From Endomicrobiia bacterium (GTDB lineage: Bacteria; Elusimicrobiota; Endomicrobiia; Endomicrobiales; Endomicrobiaceae), in the NCBI GenBank assembly GCA_009776745.1, contig WRNH01000011.1, forward strand, positions 1-37,214: a DNA stretch of 37,214 nucleotides, given 5' to 3'. Every line of letters starts with the position of its first letter. The stretch's first letter is position 1. The notes under the pieces were generated by a model. It searched no databases. It was given only the letters and a program-made list of their open reading frames with translations, and was not told the DNA's origin. Position numbers and translations under genes: made by a program. Below are positions 15,360 through 23,956 of this stretch, piece by piece.

Positions 15360-17315
15360 ATGTCTGATTTTTCTTCGGGGCAGCGGCTGGATGCGCTTAA
15401 AAGGTATTTTGGGCATGGGGCGTTTCGCGGGGCGCAGGAAAGGGCGGTTGAAAGTATTTTGGGCGGGCGCGATACGCTTTGCGTTATGCCTACGGGAGCG
15501 GGCAAGTCGGTTTGTTTTCAGCTTCCCGCCGTATTGCTTGACGGGATCACGTTTGTGATTTCTCCCCTGATATCTTTGATGAAAGATCAGATAGATTCTC
15601 TTTCCCAAAACGGTATACCCTGCGCATGCATCAACAGTTCGCTTTCTTTATCTGAGATAAAAAACGTTCTTTCAAATACCGCCAAGGGAAGATATAAACT
15701 TATTTACATTGCCCCGGAAAGGCTGGATAACGAGTGGTTTTTATCTTTTGCAAAGTCTCTTAAAATTTCCATGATCGTCGTTGACGAAGCGCATTGCGTT
15801 TCCCAGTGGGGGCAGGATTTTCGCGTAAGCTACACAAAGATTTCTGATTTTGTAGATAGTATAATGCTCGCCGGCATTCCGGCGCGTCCGTTTGTTTGCG
15901 CTTTTACGGCTACGGCAACTCCGCGCGTTCGCGAAGATATAGTTAAAATGTTAAAACTTCAAGATCCGGAAATTATAGTTTCGGGTTTTGACAGAGAAAA
16001 CTTAAACTTTGAAGTTCGCCGTCCCGCAAAAAAGTTTGAGGAGTTAAGCTCCTTTTTAAGGGAACTTCGTTCCCAGGAACAAAGTTCCCAGGAACGAAGT
16101 TCCCAGGAACGAAGTTCCAAAAGCGGGATTATTTACTGCTTAACAAGAAAAACCGTTGACGAGCTTAGCGAAAAACTAAAAAGTTTAGGTTTTAGCGTTG
16201 CGCCGTATCACGCGGGGCTTTCCGCTAAAGACAGGCATAAAAATCAGGAAGATTTTATTTTTGACCGCGTTCATATTATAGTCGCGACAAACGCTTTTGG
16301 CATGGGCGTCAACAAATCTAATGTGTCTTTTGTTTTGCATTATAATATGCCAAAAGATATTGAAAGTTATTATCAGGAAGCAGGCAGAGCAGGCAGGGAC
16401 GGCAGTCCCGCGGATGCCGTGATTTTATACAGCGGGCAGGATATAAGGACAAATCTTTTTCTTATCAATGAAAGCAAAGATAAGCAATATTCTTCGCCGG
16501 AAGAAGAGATGTATTTAAAATCTTTGGAAAGAAAAAGATTAAAAGAAATGGACTTGTACTGCAATACCCACGAGTGCCTGAGGCGCTATATTTTAAAATA
16601 TTTTGGAGAGGAAATAAAAAACCCGCAAAGCGGGTGTAAAAACTGCGGGAACTGCAATTGCAAATCCGACATTAAAGATATCACCGTTTTATCGCAGAAA
16701 ATTTTATCCTGCGTTTTCAGGATGCGCGAAAATTTCGGCAAAAACACTGTGATCGACGTCTTAAAAGGAAGCAAAAACGCGCGCGTCCAGAGATTTATGC
16801 TCGATAAACTTTCAACTTACGGAATATGCAAAGAACACAGAACGGAAATCCAAGACGCGATAACGTTTTTGCTGGTCAACGGCTTTTTAGATATGACAAA
16901 CGGAGAGTTTCCGGTACTAAAATTAGGCGGCCGCGCAAACGAAATATTAAAAGATAAAATTAAAGTTGAAATGAAACTTTCCGCAAACAAACAAAAAGAA
17001 TCGCAAGTAGCCGACGAACGCGCGGCAAAGCTTGCCGCCGATAAGTTATTAAAAGCGCCTGCCGGCACCATAAGCACCATAGACCAAAAATTGTTTGCAA
17101 ATTTGAAATCCTTAAGGGCAAAACTAGCCAACGCCCAAAACCTGCCTGCCTATATAATTTTCCACGACAGCGCGCTGATAGACATGTGCGCAAAACTTCC
17201 CAAAACCAAAGAAGATTTTGCCATGATATCCGGCGTAGGCGCACAAAAATTAGAAAGATACGGCGACATTTTTATTAAAGAGATAAGCAATTATTTATCG
17301 GCAGCGCAAAGCTGA
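15360..17315 (+). CDS. recQ: ATP-dependent DNA helicase RecQ
   Basis: 3'-5' DNA helicase of recombination and replication repair, 651 aa. In order: helicase core with Walker A (MPTGAGKSVCFQLP, about residue 43), DEAH box (VVDEAHCVSQWGQDFR), motif III (FTATATPRV), motif VI (YYQEAGRAGRDG). Next come the zinc-binding region with four Cys (CNTHEC...CKNCGNC), the winged-helix RQC domain (about 440-530) and a C-terminal HRDC domain (about 565-645). Length and order match full RecQ. Oddity: at residues about 235-253, between the two RecA lobes, a run of SQERS pentapeptides is encoded by a tandem palindromic DNA repeat (16061-16120). Confidence 0.96.
   Translation: MSDFSSGQRLDALKRYFGHGAFRGAQERAVESILGGRDTLCVMPTGAGKSVCFQLPAVLLDGITFVISPLISLMKDQIDSLSQNGIPCACINSSLSLSEIKNVLSNTAKGRYKLIYIAPERLDNEWFLSFAKSLKISMIVVDEAHCVSQWGQDFRVSYTKISDFVDSIMLAGIPARPFVCAFTATATPRVREDIVKMLKLQDPEIIVSGFDRENLNFEVRRPAKKFEELSSFLRELRSQEQSSQERSSQERSSKSGIIYCLTRKTVDELSEKLKSLGFSVAPYHAGLSAKDRHKNQEDFIFDRVHIIVATNAFGMGVNKSNVSFVLHYNMPKDIESYYQEAGRAGRDGSPADAVILYSGQDIRTNLFLINESKDKQYSSPEEEMYLKSLERKRLKEMDLYCNTHECLRRYILKYFGEEIKNPQSGCKNCGNCNCKSDIKDITVLSQKILSCVFRMRENFGKNTVIDVLKGSKNARVQRFMLDKLSTYGICKEHRTEIQDAITFLLVNGFLDMTNGEFPVLKLGGRANEILKDKIKVEMKLSANKQKESQVADERAAKLAADKLLKAPAGTISTIDQKLFANLKSLRAKLANAQNLPAYIIFHDSALIDMCAKLPKTKEDFAMISGVGAQKLERYGDIFIKEISNYLSAAQS
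16061..16120 (+). repeat. Four tandem 15-bp palindromic units inside recQ
   Basis: Units GGAACTTCGTTCC, GGAACAAAGTTCC, GGAACGAAGTTCC and GGAACGAAGTTCC are each followed by a CA or AA spacer. Each unit is itself a near-perfect palindrome (GGAACNNNGTTCC), and the unit length keeps the frame, giving Ser-Gln-Glu-Arg-Ser repeats. It lies at the joint between helicase lobes, a place that tolerates insertions. Confidence 0.9.
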
Positions 17316-17347
17316 TGTAATGTAATTGCAGGCATTACATATTTTTA
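17315..17347 (+). terminator. Intrinsic terminator of recQ
   Basis: Perfect 8-bp stem ATGTAATG / CATTACAT (17315-17322 and 17333-17340) with a 10-nt loop, followed by ATTTTTAT. It starts at the last base of the recQ stop codon. The gene converging from the other strand ends 58 nt further on. Confidence 0.65.
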
Positions 17348-17397
17348 TGCATAGCAATGCGGTAAAATTAAAATCATCAGACTGCAATGTGTTGTCG

Positions 17398-17940
17398 TCA
17401 TTTGCAAATCTCATAAACGGATATATCGCAGGGATTGCCGTTATTGTCAACATCGCCGTCTTTTTTGGTTTCTGTAAATTTCATGCCGCTTTTTTCCATC
17501 ACTTTTCCGGAAGCGGGATTGTCAATATGATGCCAGCTTTTAACTTTTTCAATACCGTCTTCTTTAAACAAATACCCTATAACATTTTTTAACGCTTCCG
17601 TCATTATGCCTTTATTCCAATGTTTTTTTGAAAGGCAATATCCGGCATACGCGGCTTTTTCTTCTTTGTTGAAATTCACCACGTCTATCGCGCCGGCAAG
17701 TTCGCCCGTTTCTTTTAAAACTATGACCCAGCGGTAGACATCGTCTTTTTCATATTCTTTAAGCCACATATTTATAACGGCTTTTGTCGTTTCAATATCT
17801 TTATGCGATTTCCAGCGCATATATTTTGTTACTTCATCGTCGGATGCCCAATTATCAAACATTTGCTGCGCATCGGAAATATTTAATTTACGAAGCAGCA
17901 GTCTGCGGGTTTCAATGGTTTGCGTACCGTTATTTTTCAT
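17398..17940 (-). CDS. GNAT-family N-acetyltransferase (RimJ/RimL type)
   Basis: Acetyl-CoA-dependent N-acetyltransferase, 180 aa. It opens with IETRRLLLRKLNISDAQQMF, typical of the RimJ/RimL branch (Acetyltransf_3). It goes on with ELAGAIDVVNF, YAGYCLSKKHWNKGIMTEAL (the acetyl-CoA pyrophosphate loop region) and SWHHIDNPASGKVMEKSGM. This group includes ribosomal-protein and small-molecule acetylases; the substrate cannot be told. Its start codon overlaps the stop of the upstream kinase gene by 4 nt (ATGA), so the two are co-translated and may act in one pathway. Confidence 0.9.
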   Translation of the reverse strand: MKNNGTQTIETRRLLLRKLNISDAQQMFDNWASDDEVTKYMRWKSHKDIETTKAVINMWLKEYEKDDVYRWVIVLKETGELAGAIDVVNFNKEEKAAYAGYCLSKKHWNKGIMTEALKNVIGYLFKEDGIEKVKSWHHIDNPASGKVMEKSGMKFTETKKDGDVDNNGNPCDISVYEICK

Positions 17941-18740
17941 ATTTCAAAACCTCCGATATGGGAAAGAGTTTTTGAAGCAAAGACGGAACCGCTGCGCATT
18001 GCGGCTTCCGTATTGCCGCTCTTAAGATACTCCGTCAAAAAGCCTGCCTGAAAACTGTCGCCGCAGCCCGTCGTGTCTATAACCTTTTCAACTTTTACCG
18101 CGGGACAAATAAATTCTTTTCCGTCCTTGTATGAAATACTTCCGTTTTCGCCAAGCGTAGCGGTAAATACCGTACGGTATTTTTTTGACCATTCCCTAAG
18201 CGTCTGCCTAAACTCGCCGCGATCCTGGCTTTTGCCGCTTATAAAAAATAATTCTATAAACGGGAAATACTTTTCAAAATCGCTTTTTATCGTATCTTCG
18301 TGAAAATCCACTGCAAAACAGACGCCCTTTGAGGCTTCAAGTATATTTTCAAAATCCGGTTCGTGCACCGTCGTAGCCACGGCGTCGAAAGTTTTTATGA
18401 ACGATTTATCGTTTTCGCTTATTTTAAATTGATCCCAAACATTGCCGTGCCATGCTCCGTCTTCAAAATGCCTGTCGCCGTTTTTGTCTATATGAATTAT
18501 ATTGTACGCAGTCTGTCCGTCGATTTCATAAATTTTGTCGCGGTTGATTTTATATTTATCCATCGCCTGCTTAAGAGTTTCGCCGTAATCGTCTTTGCCT
18601 ATATTGCCCATGACAAAAGCGTCGGCGCCGCCGTAAATTTTGCAGTTAACGGCAAGATTCAAATTATTCCCGCCCGGCAAAACCTTCCCGCTTTCCGCAA
18701 AAACGTCAACGCAAAAACAAGCCAAAGACAAAATCTTCAT
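17937..18740 (-). CDS. PfkB-family sugar kinase, fructoselysine-6-kinase (FrlD)-like
   Basis: Ribokinase-family kinase, 267 aa. Substrate-binding GGNNLNLAVNC stands near residue 23, and the C-terminal PfkB signature is VIDTTGCGDSFQAGFL, where the catalytic Asp is kept but the usual GAGD is GCGD (Ala to Cys in the anion hole). Overall layout, including the short N-terminus and the ending ASKTLSHIGGF, resembles FrlD, which phosphorylates fructoselysine. Since no deglycase is next door, only a sugar or sugar-amine kinase is safe. It is first in a two-gene minus-strand operon with a GNAT protein. Confidence 0.82.
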   Translation of the reverse strand: MKILSLACFCVDVFAESGKVLPGGNNLNLAVNCKIYGGADAFVMGNIGKDDYGETLKQAMDKYKINRDKIYEIDGQTAYNIIHIDKNGDRHFEDGAWHGNVWDQFKISENDKSFIKTFDAVATTVHEPDFENILEASKGVCFAVDFHEDTIKSDFEKYFPFIELFFISGKSQDRGEFRQTLREWSKKYRTVFTATLGENGSISYKDGKEFICPAVKVEKVIDTTGCGDSFQAGFLTEYLKSGNTEAAMRSGSVFASKTLSHIGGFEI

Positions 18741-19040
18741 ATTTTCCCCGCTAATTTTTCTTGCAGCTATTTTACAAAATAAAAAACTTTTAATTATTTA
18801 AATATACTCCGCAGCTTGCTGTGCGGAGGTTCATTATTCAAAAAAGCGGCCATTTGCCGTTCCCTTTGTTCCGCTGCTGTACCCTTTCTTTGACGGAAGG
18901 ACGATGTATTGTCCACGCAAATATTATATAATTTAAATGAAAAAGTAAAACATGAAATATTTCCAAAATTTAGCCTTTGTCGTTTTTATATATTATATTT
19001 TCTATGTCTTCCAAGTTTCCAAGCTTCTAAAAAGGACAAT
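18741..19040. other. 300-nt divergent intergenic region
   Basis: Lies between the minus-strand kinase and the plus-strand phosphatase. It holds a hairpin CTCCGCA/TGCGGAG (18807-18828) preceded by TTAATTATTTAAAT. The same AT block with a CCGCAG/CTGCGG hairpin recurs at 24044-24072. A TATAAT-like box (18927-18932) has no good -35. The last 40 nt end in AAGCTTCTAAAAAGGA, the right-end form of the purine/pyrimidine heptad repeat, and provide the ribosome site of the phosphatase. No gene is seen. Confidence 0.6.
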
Positions 19041-19706
19041 ATGATAAAAACCGCGTTTATCAGCGATTTTGACGGGACGATAACAAAAGAAGATTTTTTT
19101 AATATGGCCGTAAACGGTCTGCTTGCTCCAAACGATTTAAAACCGTGGCACGATTATCTCGGCAAAAAAATCACTCATTATCAGGCGCTCGACGGAATTT
19201 TTTCAAAAATCCGCATTTCTCAAAGCGCGCTTGATGATTTTATAAAAACTATAGAGATAGACCCTTATTTTACGCAGACGCTGGAATTATGCAAATCTTT
19301 GCAAATCCCGGTGTATATATGCAGTGCGGGAATGGATTATTATATTTTGAAACGAATCCCGGATGAGATTAAAAAGTACAAAATAACGCTTCTTTCAAAT
19401 AAAGGCGAATATTCGCCGGAAACGGGTTTTAAACTTACCCCGCCGCCGAACGATTATATGTTTTACAATGAAAACACCGGTATTTCTAAAGAAGCGCTGG
19501 TTGAATATTTGAAAAAGCAGGGCTTTTTTACGATATATGCCGGCGACGGCATTCCGGATTTAGAACCGGCAAAAATTGCAGACGCGGTTTTTGCAAAAAG
19601 CGTTCTTCTGGAGTTGTGCCGCAAGCAAAATATAAAAACTTTAAAATTTGACGATTTTAGGGACATAATAAAATATATAAAACGGCAAGTAACAGGTAAT
19701 AAGTAA
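19041..19706 (+). CDS. HAD-family phosphatase, MtnX-like
   Basis: HAD subfamily IB phosphatase, 221 aa from ATG 19041 (AAAAAGGA upstream). Motif I is SDFDGTITKEDFF (Asp nucleophile and general acid), motif II VYICSAGMDYY (Ser), motif IV IYAGDGIPDLEPA (metal Asp pair). The set matches MtnX-like phosphatases (2-hydroxy-3-keto-5-methylthiopentenyl-1-phosphate phosphatase) and phosphoserine-phosphatase relatives; no other methionine-salvage gene is here. Oddity: the last residues, RQVTGNK and the stop, are encoded by the palindromic element that begins at 19681, so the native C-terminus was probably replaced. It may be co-transcribed with the G1P-dehydrogenase-like gene. Confidence 0.85.
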   Translation: MIKTAFISDFDGTITKEDFFNMAVNGLLAPNDLKPWHDYLGKKITHYQALDGIFSKIRISQSALDDFIKTIEIDPYFTQTLELCKSLQIPVYICSAGMDYYILKRIPDEIKKYKITLLSNKGEYSPETGFKLTPPPNDYMFYNENTGISKEALVEYLKKQGFFTIYAGDGIPDLEPAKIADAVFAKSVLLELCRKQNIKTLKFDDFRDIIKYIKRQVTGNK

Positions 19707-19807
19707 CAGATATTGTGTTTCGGCAAAGCCGAAACCTATTTTAGGTTTTCGCAAAGCGAAAACACCAAAACCTTTTACCTTTTACTTGTTACCTATTACC
19801 TGCCGTT
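19681..19807. repeat. Heptad-arm palindromic element, copy in inverted orientation
   Basis: Complete copy with both ends: AACGGCAAGTAACAGG... and ...CCTATTACCTGCCGTT. The hairpins come in reverse order to the copies at 1001 and 36536: first TTTCGGC/GCCGAAA (loop AAA), then TTTTCGC/GCGAAAA (loop AAA). The left 26 nt are coding sequence (end of the HAD gene). The right end is followed at once by AAGGAG, the ribosome site of the next gene. Confidence 0.92.
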
Positions 19808-19818
19808 AAGGAGTTATC

Positions 19819-20880
19819 ATGCCGTTAAACAAAGAAATAAGAATCCCGTCGCTTTTAAAAATAGGTTCCGGGAAAATTGCTAAAATCGGCAAATATCTTT
19901 ATGACAGAAAATATTTTAAGACGGCTTTGTTTTTTTCCGACGGCATAGAAAATATTGTCGGCGAAAAATTATATTCCGGCTTTAAAGAATACGGTATTGA
20001 GATCGTCCGCAAGGATTTTATTTCGGACATCAATATAGAAAATATAATACACACGGCTTTTAAAGTTCCGCAGGACACGGACGTTTTGATCGGCATAGGC
20101 GGCGGGAAATCGCTTGATTACAGCAAATACTGCGCGCATATTTTAAAACTTCCGTTTATAAGCGTGCCGACATCCGTTTCTAACGACGGTTTTTGCAGTC
20201 CGGGCGCGTCGCTGCTTGTGGAAGGAAAAAGAAAAAGCGTAAAATCCAGCATTCCTTACGGCGTTGTCGCGGATCTGGATATTATTGCCGGCGCGCCGAA
20301 AGAAACTTTTTATTCCGGCATAGGCGATATGATCTCTAAAGTTACGGCTTTGTGGGACTGGAAACAAGCGTTTAATAAAAAGCTTAGCTCCCACAATGAT
20401 TTTGCCGCGATGCTGGCTTACAACTCTTTAGACGCTTTGTATTATGCCGGTTCCCAAAAAAAATTTAATTCCTCAGAGTTTTACTCAAAGCTTGTGAATT
20501 CTCTTGTTTTAAGCGGGATAGCCATGGAAATTGCGGGCTCGTCGCGGCCGGCAAGCGGAAGCGAACATTTAATTTCGCACGCTTTAGATCAAATTACCGC
20601 AAAACCCAAAATGCACGGCTTGCAGGTAGGCGTTGCGGCTTGTCTTTGTTCTTTGCTTCAAAACAATAAATCGGAAGAAATAAAAGCATTCCTTGAAAAT
20701 ACCGGCTTTGCCGGCTTTGTCAGCAAAAATTATTTTGAAAAAGAAGAATTTTTTAAAGCTTTACGGCACGCTCCGCAGATAAAAGAAAATTATTACACGA
20801 TATTGAGTGAAAAAGATTCTTTTGAAAGAGCAAAAGATTTTATAGAAAAAGATGATATTTTAAAAACATTGGTAAAATAA
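19819..20880 (+). CDS. Glycerol-1-phosphate dehydrogenase-like enzyme (EgsA/AraM family)
   Basis: Iron-containing-alcohol-dehydrogenase superfamily, 353 aa. NAD(P)-binding loop GIGGGKSLDYSKY, then PFISVPTSVSNDGFCSPGAS and SGSEHLISHALD (a metal-binding His), then KMHGLQVGVAA (a second His). This series is that of sn-glycerol-1-phosphate dehydrogenases, which reduce dihydroxyacetone phosphate: EgsA in archaea, AraM in Bacillus. In a bacterium the product would not feed ordinary sn-glycerol-3-phosphate lipids, so it hints at an unusual glycerophosphate compound. The strong ribosome site TTAAGGAG comes right after the element. The upstream HAD phosphatase may act in the same pathway (inference). 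Confidence 0.85.
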   Translation: MPLNKEIRIPSLLKIGSGKIAKIGKYLYDRKYFKTALFFSDGIENIVGEKLYSGFKEYGIEIVRKDFISDINIENIIHTAFKVPQDTDVLIGIGGGKSLDYSKYCAHILKLPFISVPTSVSNDGFCSPGASLLVEGKRKSVKSSIPYGVVADLDIIAGAPKETFYSGIGDMISKVTALWDWKQAFNKKLSSHNDFAAMLAYNSLDALYYAGSQKKFNSSEFYSKLVNSLVLSGIAMEIAGSSRPASGSEHLISHALDQITAKPKMHGLQVGVAACLCSLLQNNKSEEIKAFLENTGFAGFVSKNYFEKEEFFKALRHAPQIKENYYTILSEKDSFERAKDFIEKDDILKTLVK

Positions 20881-20945
20881 CAGAAGCGCAAAAAACTAAA
20901 ATTTCCTCAAAAATCTTAGCGGCGCAGGCGCGCCCCAATTGCCGT

Positions 20946-22910
20946 TTAATCGTATCTCAGCGCTTCTATAGGATTAAGGAGCGAAGCTTTTCTGGCGGGC
21001 CAAACTCCGAAGATGAGGCCGGTCAAGGCAGAGAAACAAAATGCCAGCGCGACTGACGACGGAGCAACGAATGTCGCCCATCCGGCGACTTTGCTTATTA
21101 TTACCGCCACGCCCGCTCCGAAAATAATTCCTATGATCCCGCCGGCGCAGCATACGAAAACCGATTCTATTATAAATTGAAAAAGTATGTCGGCATTGTT
21201 TGCGCCGATAGCTTTGCGCAAGCCGATCTCTTTAGTTCTTTCCGAAACGGACACAAACATAATGTTCATAATTCCTATGCCTCCGACAAGGAGGCTGATA
21301 AAAGCTATCGCGCCAAGCAGCAGCGAAAACGCGTTTGCCATTGATGACATCGTTTCCTGAATTTCGGCCATATTCCTTACTCTTATGACATCCTTATCCG
21401 TAGGTTTAAACCTGTGCGTAAAAAGAAGTCTTTGGGTTATCGCGTCGGCAACTTCCTGCATGTCAGTGTTTTCTTTTACCTGCACGTCTATATTGTTAAG
21501 GTTTTCGGTTCCGATAATCCTGTACATCGCCGTATTTAAAGGCATTATGATTTTATCGTCTTCATCCCTGAATCCGCTTGATCCCTTGACCGGAAGCGTG
21601 CCTATGACCTGAAAATCTATTCTGTTAATTTTTATAAATTCGCCGATCGGATTGAAATCCGCGCCGCCGAAAATTTCTTTTATCACGGTTTGTCCGAGCA
21701 GCACGACTCTTTTCTTTTCTGCGTTTTCCGTTTCGGTGAAAAATCTTCCGCTGCCCGGATGCGAATTTCTCATGTCCGCGTAATCAACCGAAACGCCTTC
21801 AAGCCGTGTATTGTAATTTTTACCGTTAGCGACGACCTGCGCTCTTCCGTTTGCATAACCCGTTATTGCGGCAATCCCGGCAACGTTCTTTTTTAAATCT
21901 TCTATATCTTCGTGGAAAAGACGCATTCTTGTGCCGCCGTCGGAGGATATGCCGCCTCTTTGCGACGCTCCCGGAAACACCATCAAAAGATTCGAACCCA
22001 GCCCCGCTACCTGATCTTCGATTGCTTTTTGAGCTCCGGTGCCGACGGCCATCATCGAAATCAAACTTGCAACGCCTATCATAACGCCCAATATCGAAAG
22101 GATCGAACGCATCTTATTGCCGAGCAGCGCGCGCCACGCCTGCACAAAATAATCTTTAACTCTTGAAAAAGAAAAAGCTTTGTGCTTAAAAGTTTGCGCC
22201 TGTCTGTGTTTTTTCGTTTCGTCAGATTTTTTTGTTGTCTCGTCAGATATGATCAGCCCGTCCTGAACCCTTATTGTTCTTGTGGCATAAGCGGTAAGAT
22301 GCGGTTCATGGGTAACCATTACAATTGTGATGCCGGAATCGTTTAACTCTTTTAACGTTTGTATGATTTCTTTTGTAGATTTCGTATCTAAATTTCCGGT
22401 AGGCTCGTCCGCGAAAATAATAAGAGGTTTGTTTATAAGCGAACGCGCTATCGCGACCCTTTGCTGCTGTCCGCCGGACATTTCATTCGGACGGTGCTCC
22501 ATTCTGTCTTTAAGCCCGACGAGTTCAAGCAGTTTCGCAGGATCTTCATGATTTTTTTCGTCTTTGGTGTTGGCGTATATTACGGGAAGGCTGACATTTT
22601 CCAAAGCCGTAAGTTTTGAAAGAAGGTTAAACTGCTGGAAAATAAAGCCCAAATAGTGATTTCTTAACGCGGCAAGTTCATCGTCGGAATATTTGGAAAC
22701 TTCTATGCCGGCGAGCTTAAAAGAGCCTTCGCTGGGCTTGTCCAGCAAACCCAAAATATTCAAAAGCGTGGATTTTCCGCTGCCGGAATGCCCCATTATC
22801 GCCACGAATTCTCCCTGATATATTTCAAGGTCGATTCCGTGCAATACGGGAACGTCTATCTTTTCCAGATGATAAGTTTTTTTAAGCCCTTTTAATTCGA
22901 TCACTTTCAT
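20946..22910 (-). CDS. MacB-type ABC transporter (ATPase-permease fusion)
   Basis: Inner-membrane motor of a tripartite efflux or secretion pump, 654 aa. Residues 1-230 are the ATPase: Walker A GHSGSGKSTLLN, signature MSGGQQQRVAIARS, Walker B IIFADEPTGNLD, H-loop VTHE. A charged linker (about 230-255) leads to the MacB permease: TM1 (about 275-295), a periplasmic core (about 300-520) and three C-terminal TM helices with the FtsX motif SERTKEIGLRKAIGA. The gene is last of a minus-strand set after the TolC-like and MacA-like genes. Its TAA overlaps a GCCGTTTAA element end (20940-20947). The substrate (drug, peptide or lipoprotein) is unknown. Confidence 0.94.
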   Translation of the reverse strand: MKVIELKGLKKTYHLEKIDVPVLHGIDLEIYQGEFVAIMGHSGSGKSTLLNILGLLDKPSEGSFKLAGIEVSKYSDDELAALRNHYLGFIFQQFNLLSKLTALENVSLPVIYANTKDEKNHEDPAKLLELVGLKDRMEHRPNEMSGGQQQRVAIARSLINKPLIIFADEPTGNLDTKSTKEIIQTLKELNDSGITIVMVTHEPHLTAYATRTIRVQDGLIISDETTKKSDETKKHRQAQTFKHKAFSFSRVKDYFVQAWRALLGNKMRSILSILGVMIGVASLISMMAVGTGAQKAIEDQVAGLGSNLLMVFPGASQRGGISSDGGTRMRLFHEDIEDLKKNVAGIAAITGYANGRAQVVANGKNYNTRLEGVSVDYADMRNSHPGSGRFFTETENAEKKRVVLLGQTVIKEIFGGADFNPIGEFIKINRIDFQVIGTLPVKGSSGFRDEDDKIIMPLNTAMYRIIGTENLNNIDVQVKENTDMQEVADAITQRLLFTHRFKPTDKDVIRVRNMAEIQETMSSMANAFSLLLGAIAFISLLVGGIGIMNIMFVSVSERTKEIGLRKAIGANNADILFQFIIESVFVCCAGGIIGIIFGAGVAVIISKVAGWATFVAPSSVALAFCFSALTGLIFGVWPARKASLLNPIEALRYD

Positions 22911-22952
22911 GAAAAACTTTCCTTTTATTCATTCAATTACGAATAAACTGCG

Positions 22953-23026
22953 GTTGCCATAGTCGTCGAAAAAAAAGCAAACGAATTTCGGGAATGACAA
23001 ACAGTGGTTTTTAGAGATACCCGTAT
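22953..23026 (+). repeat. GCCATAGTCGTCG dispersed repeat, copy 1
   Basis: TTGCCATAGTCGTCGA, an A-run with GCAA, a shortened CGGGAATGACAAACAG block and TTTTTAGAGATACCCGTA. A longer copy is at 37083-37170 and an inverted partial one at 24084-24110. It fills most of the 119-nt gap between the MacB and MacA genes. Confidence 0.8.
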
Positions 23027-23029
23027 TTG

Positions 23030-23956
23030 TTATCTCGCTCTTCCCATGCTCATAAACGACTTGGCTTTTTCTTTGCTTTTTGCCGTCAGCGTAACTATCG
23101 TTTCGTCCTGCGATAAACCGGAAACAACTTCGGTAAATCTGCCGTCGGTTATTCCTGTTTTTATTTCTTTTGTTTCAAGAACGGATTTATCTTTTTTGAC
23201 CAAAACGGATCTTTTGTTGCGCTGGTCGGTTATAAAATTGTTCGGTATAGACCACGCATTATCTTTGGATTCGGCGGTAACGGTTATTGTCGCGGTCATT
23301 CCTGCGCGAAAAACTTCAGGTTTTTTGACCGGCCTTATTTTTATCATGTAAACCGTAACATTGCTTACGACCGTAGATTCGTACGCTATATGTTCAACAA
23401 TTCCTTCAAAAGTATCGTCGGGATACGCGTCAAGATACATTTTCAGCCTATTGCCTATTTTTATATATCTCAAATCCGTTTCGTCAACATTTGATTCTAT
23501 TATAAGATCGTCAGCCATAACAAGGATCGCGTCGGCGGAGGTTATTGTCTGGCCGGGCTCGTTGCTTCTGAGTATTATAAAACCGTCCATAGGAGCGACG
23601 ATAGGCGTAGGTTTATATATGTTCTGCCATCTTTTGAATTCCTCTTCGCCCATAGCTCTTGCTGCATCGGTCATTGCCGCGCGTTCGCTGGAACTCATCC
23701 ATACTATTATCTGCCCTTTCTTAACAAAGCTGCCTTCCTGCACAAGAATCTCTTCGATCCTTCCGGCAAAAGGCGGCTTTATTTCAAGCCTGTTTCTTGG
23801 GCTGACCGAACCCGTTGCCCTGAATTCCACGTTCAGATTTCTTTGCTTGAGCTGCGCTTCTTTGTCTATTTGCGGTTTCGGAGATTTAAAAATAAAAAAA
23901 CAAGCTATGCCCGCCGCTATCAAAACCCCAAGAATAATAATAAATACCTTTTTCAT
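23030..23956 (-). CDS. Periplasmic adaptor protein (MacA/HlyD family)
   Basis: Membrane-fusion protein that would link the MacB-like transporter to the TolC-like channel. 308 aa. An N-terminal TM anchor (about 4-23) is followed by the first lipoyl half (IKPPFAGRIEEILVQEGSFVKKGQ). A very short helical part (about 90-115, SSSERAAMTDAARAMGEEEF) leads to the second lipoyl half (PIVAPMDGFII), then beta-barrel and membrane-proximal domains (about 150-300). MacA is usually about 370 aa with a long coiled-coil hairpin; here the hairpin is nearly absent, so the contact with the outer-membrane channel must differ. Confidence 0.9.
   Translation of the reverse strand: MKKVFIIILGVLIAAGIACFFIFKSPKPQIDKEAQLKQRNLNVEFRATGSVSPRNRLEIKPPFAGRIEEILVQEGSFVKKGQIIVWMSSSERAAMTDAARAMGEEEFKRWQNIYKPTPIVAPMDGFIILRSNEPGQTITSADAILVMADDLIIESNVDETDLRYIKIGNRLKMYLDAYPDDTFEGIVEHIAYESTVVSNVTVYMIKIRPVKKPEVFRAGMTATITVTAESKDNAWSIPNNFITDQRNKRSVLVKKDKSVLETKEIKTGITDGRFTEVVSGLSQDETIVTLTAKSKEKAKSFMSMGRAR

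Noticed and set aside
17326-17592. Plus-strand 88-aa ORF after recQ
   Set aside because: It lies antisense to the GNAT gene, whose frame shows clear family motifs.
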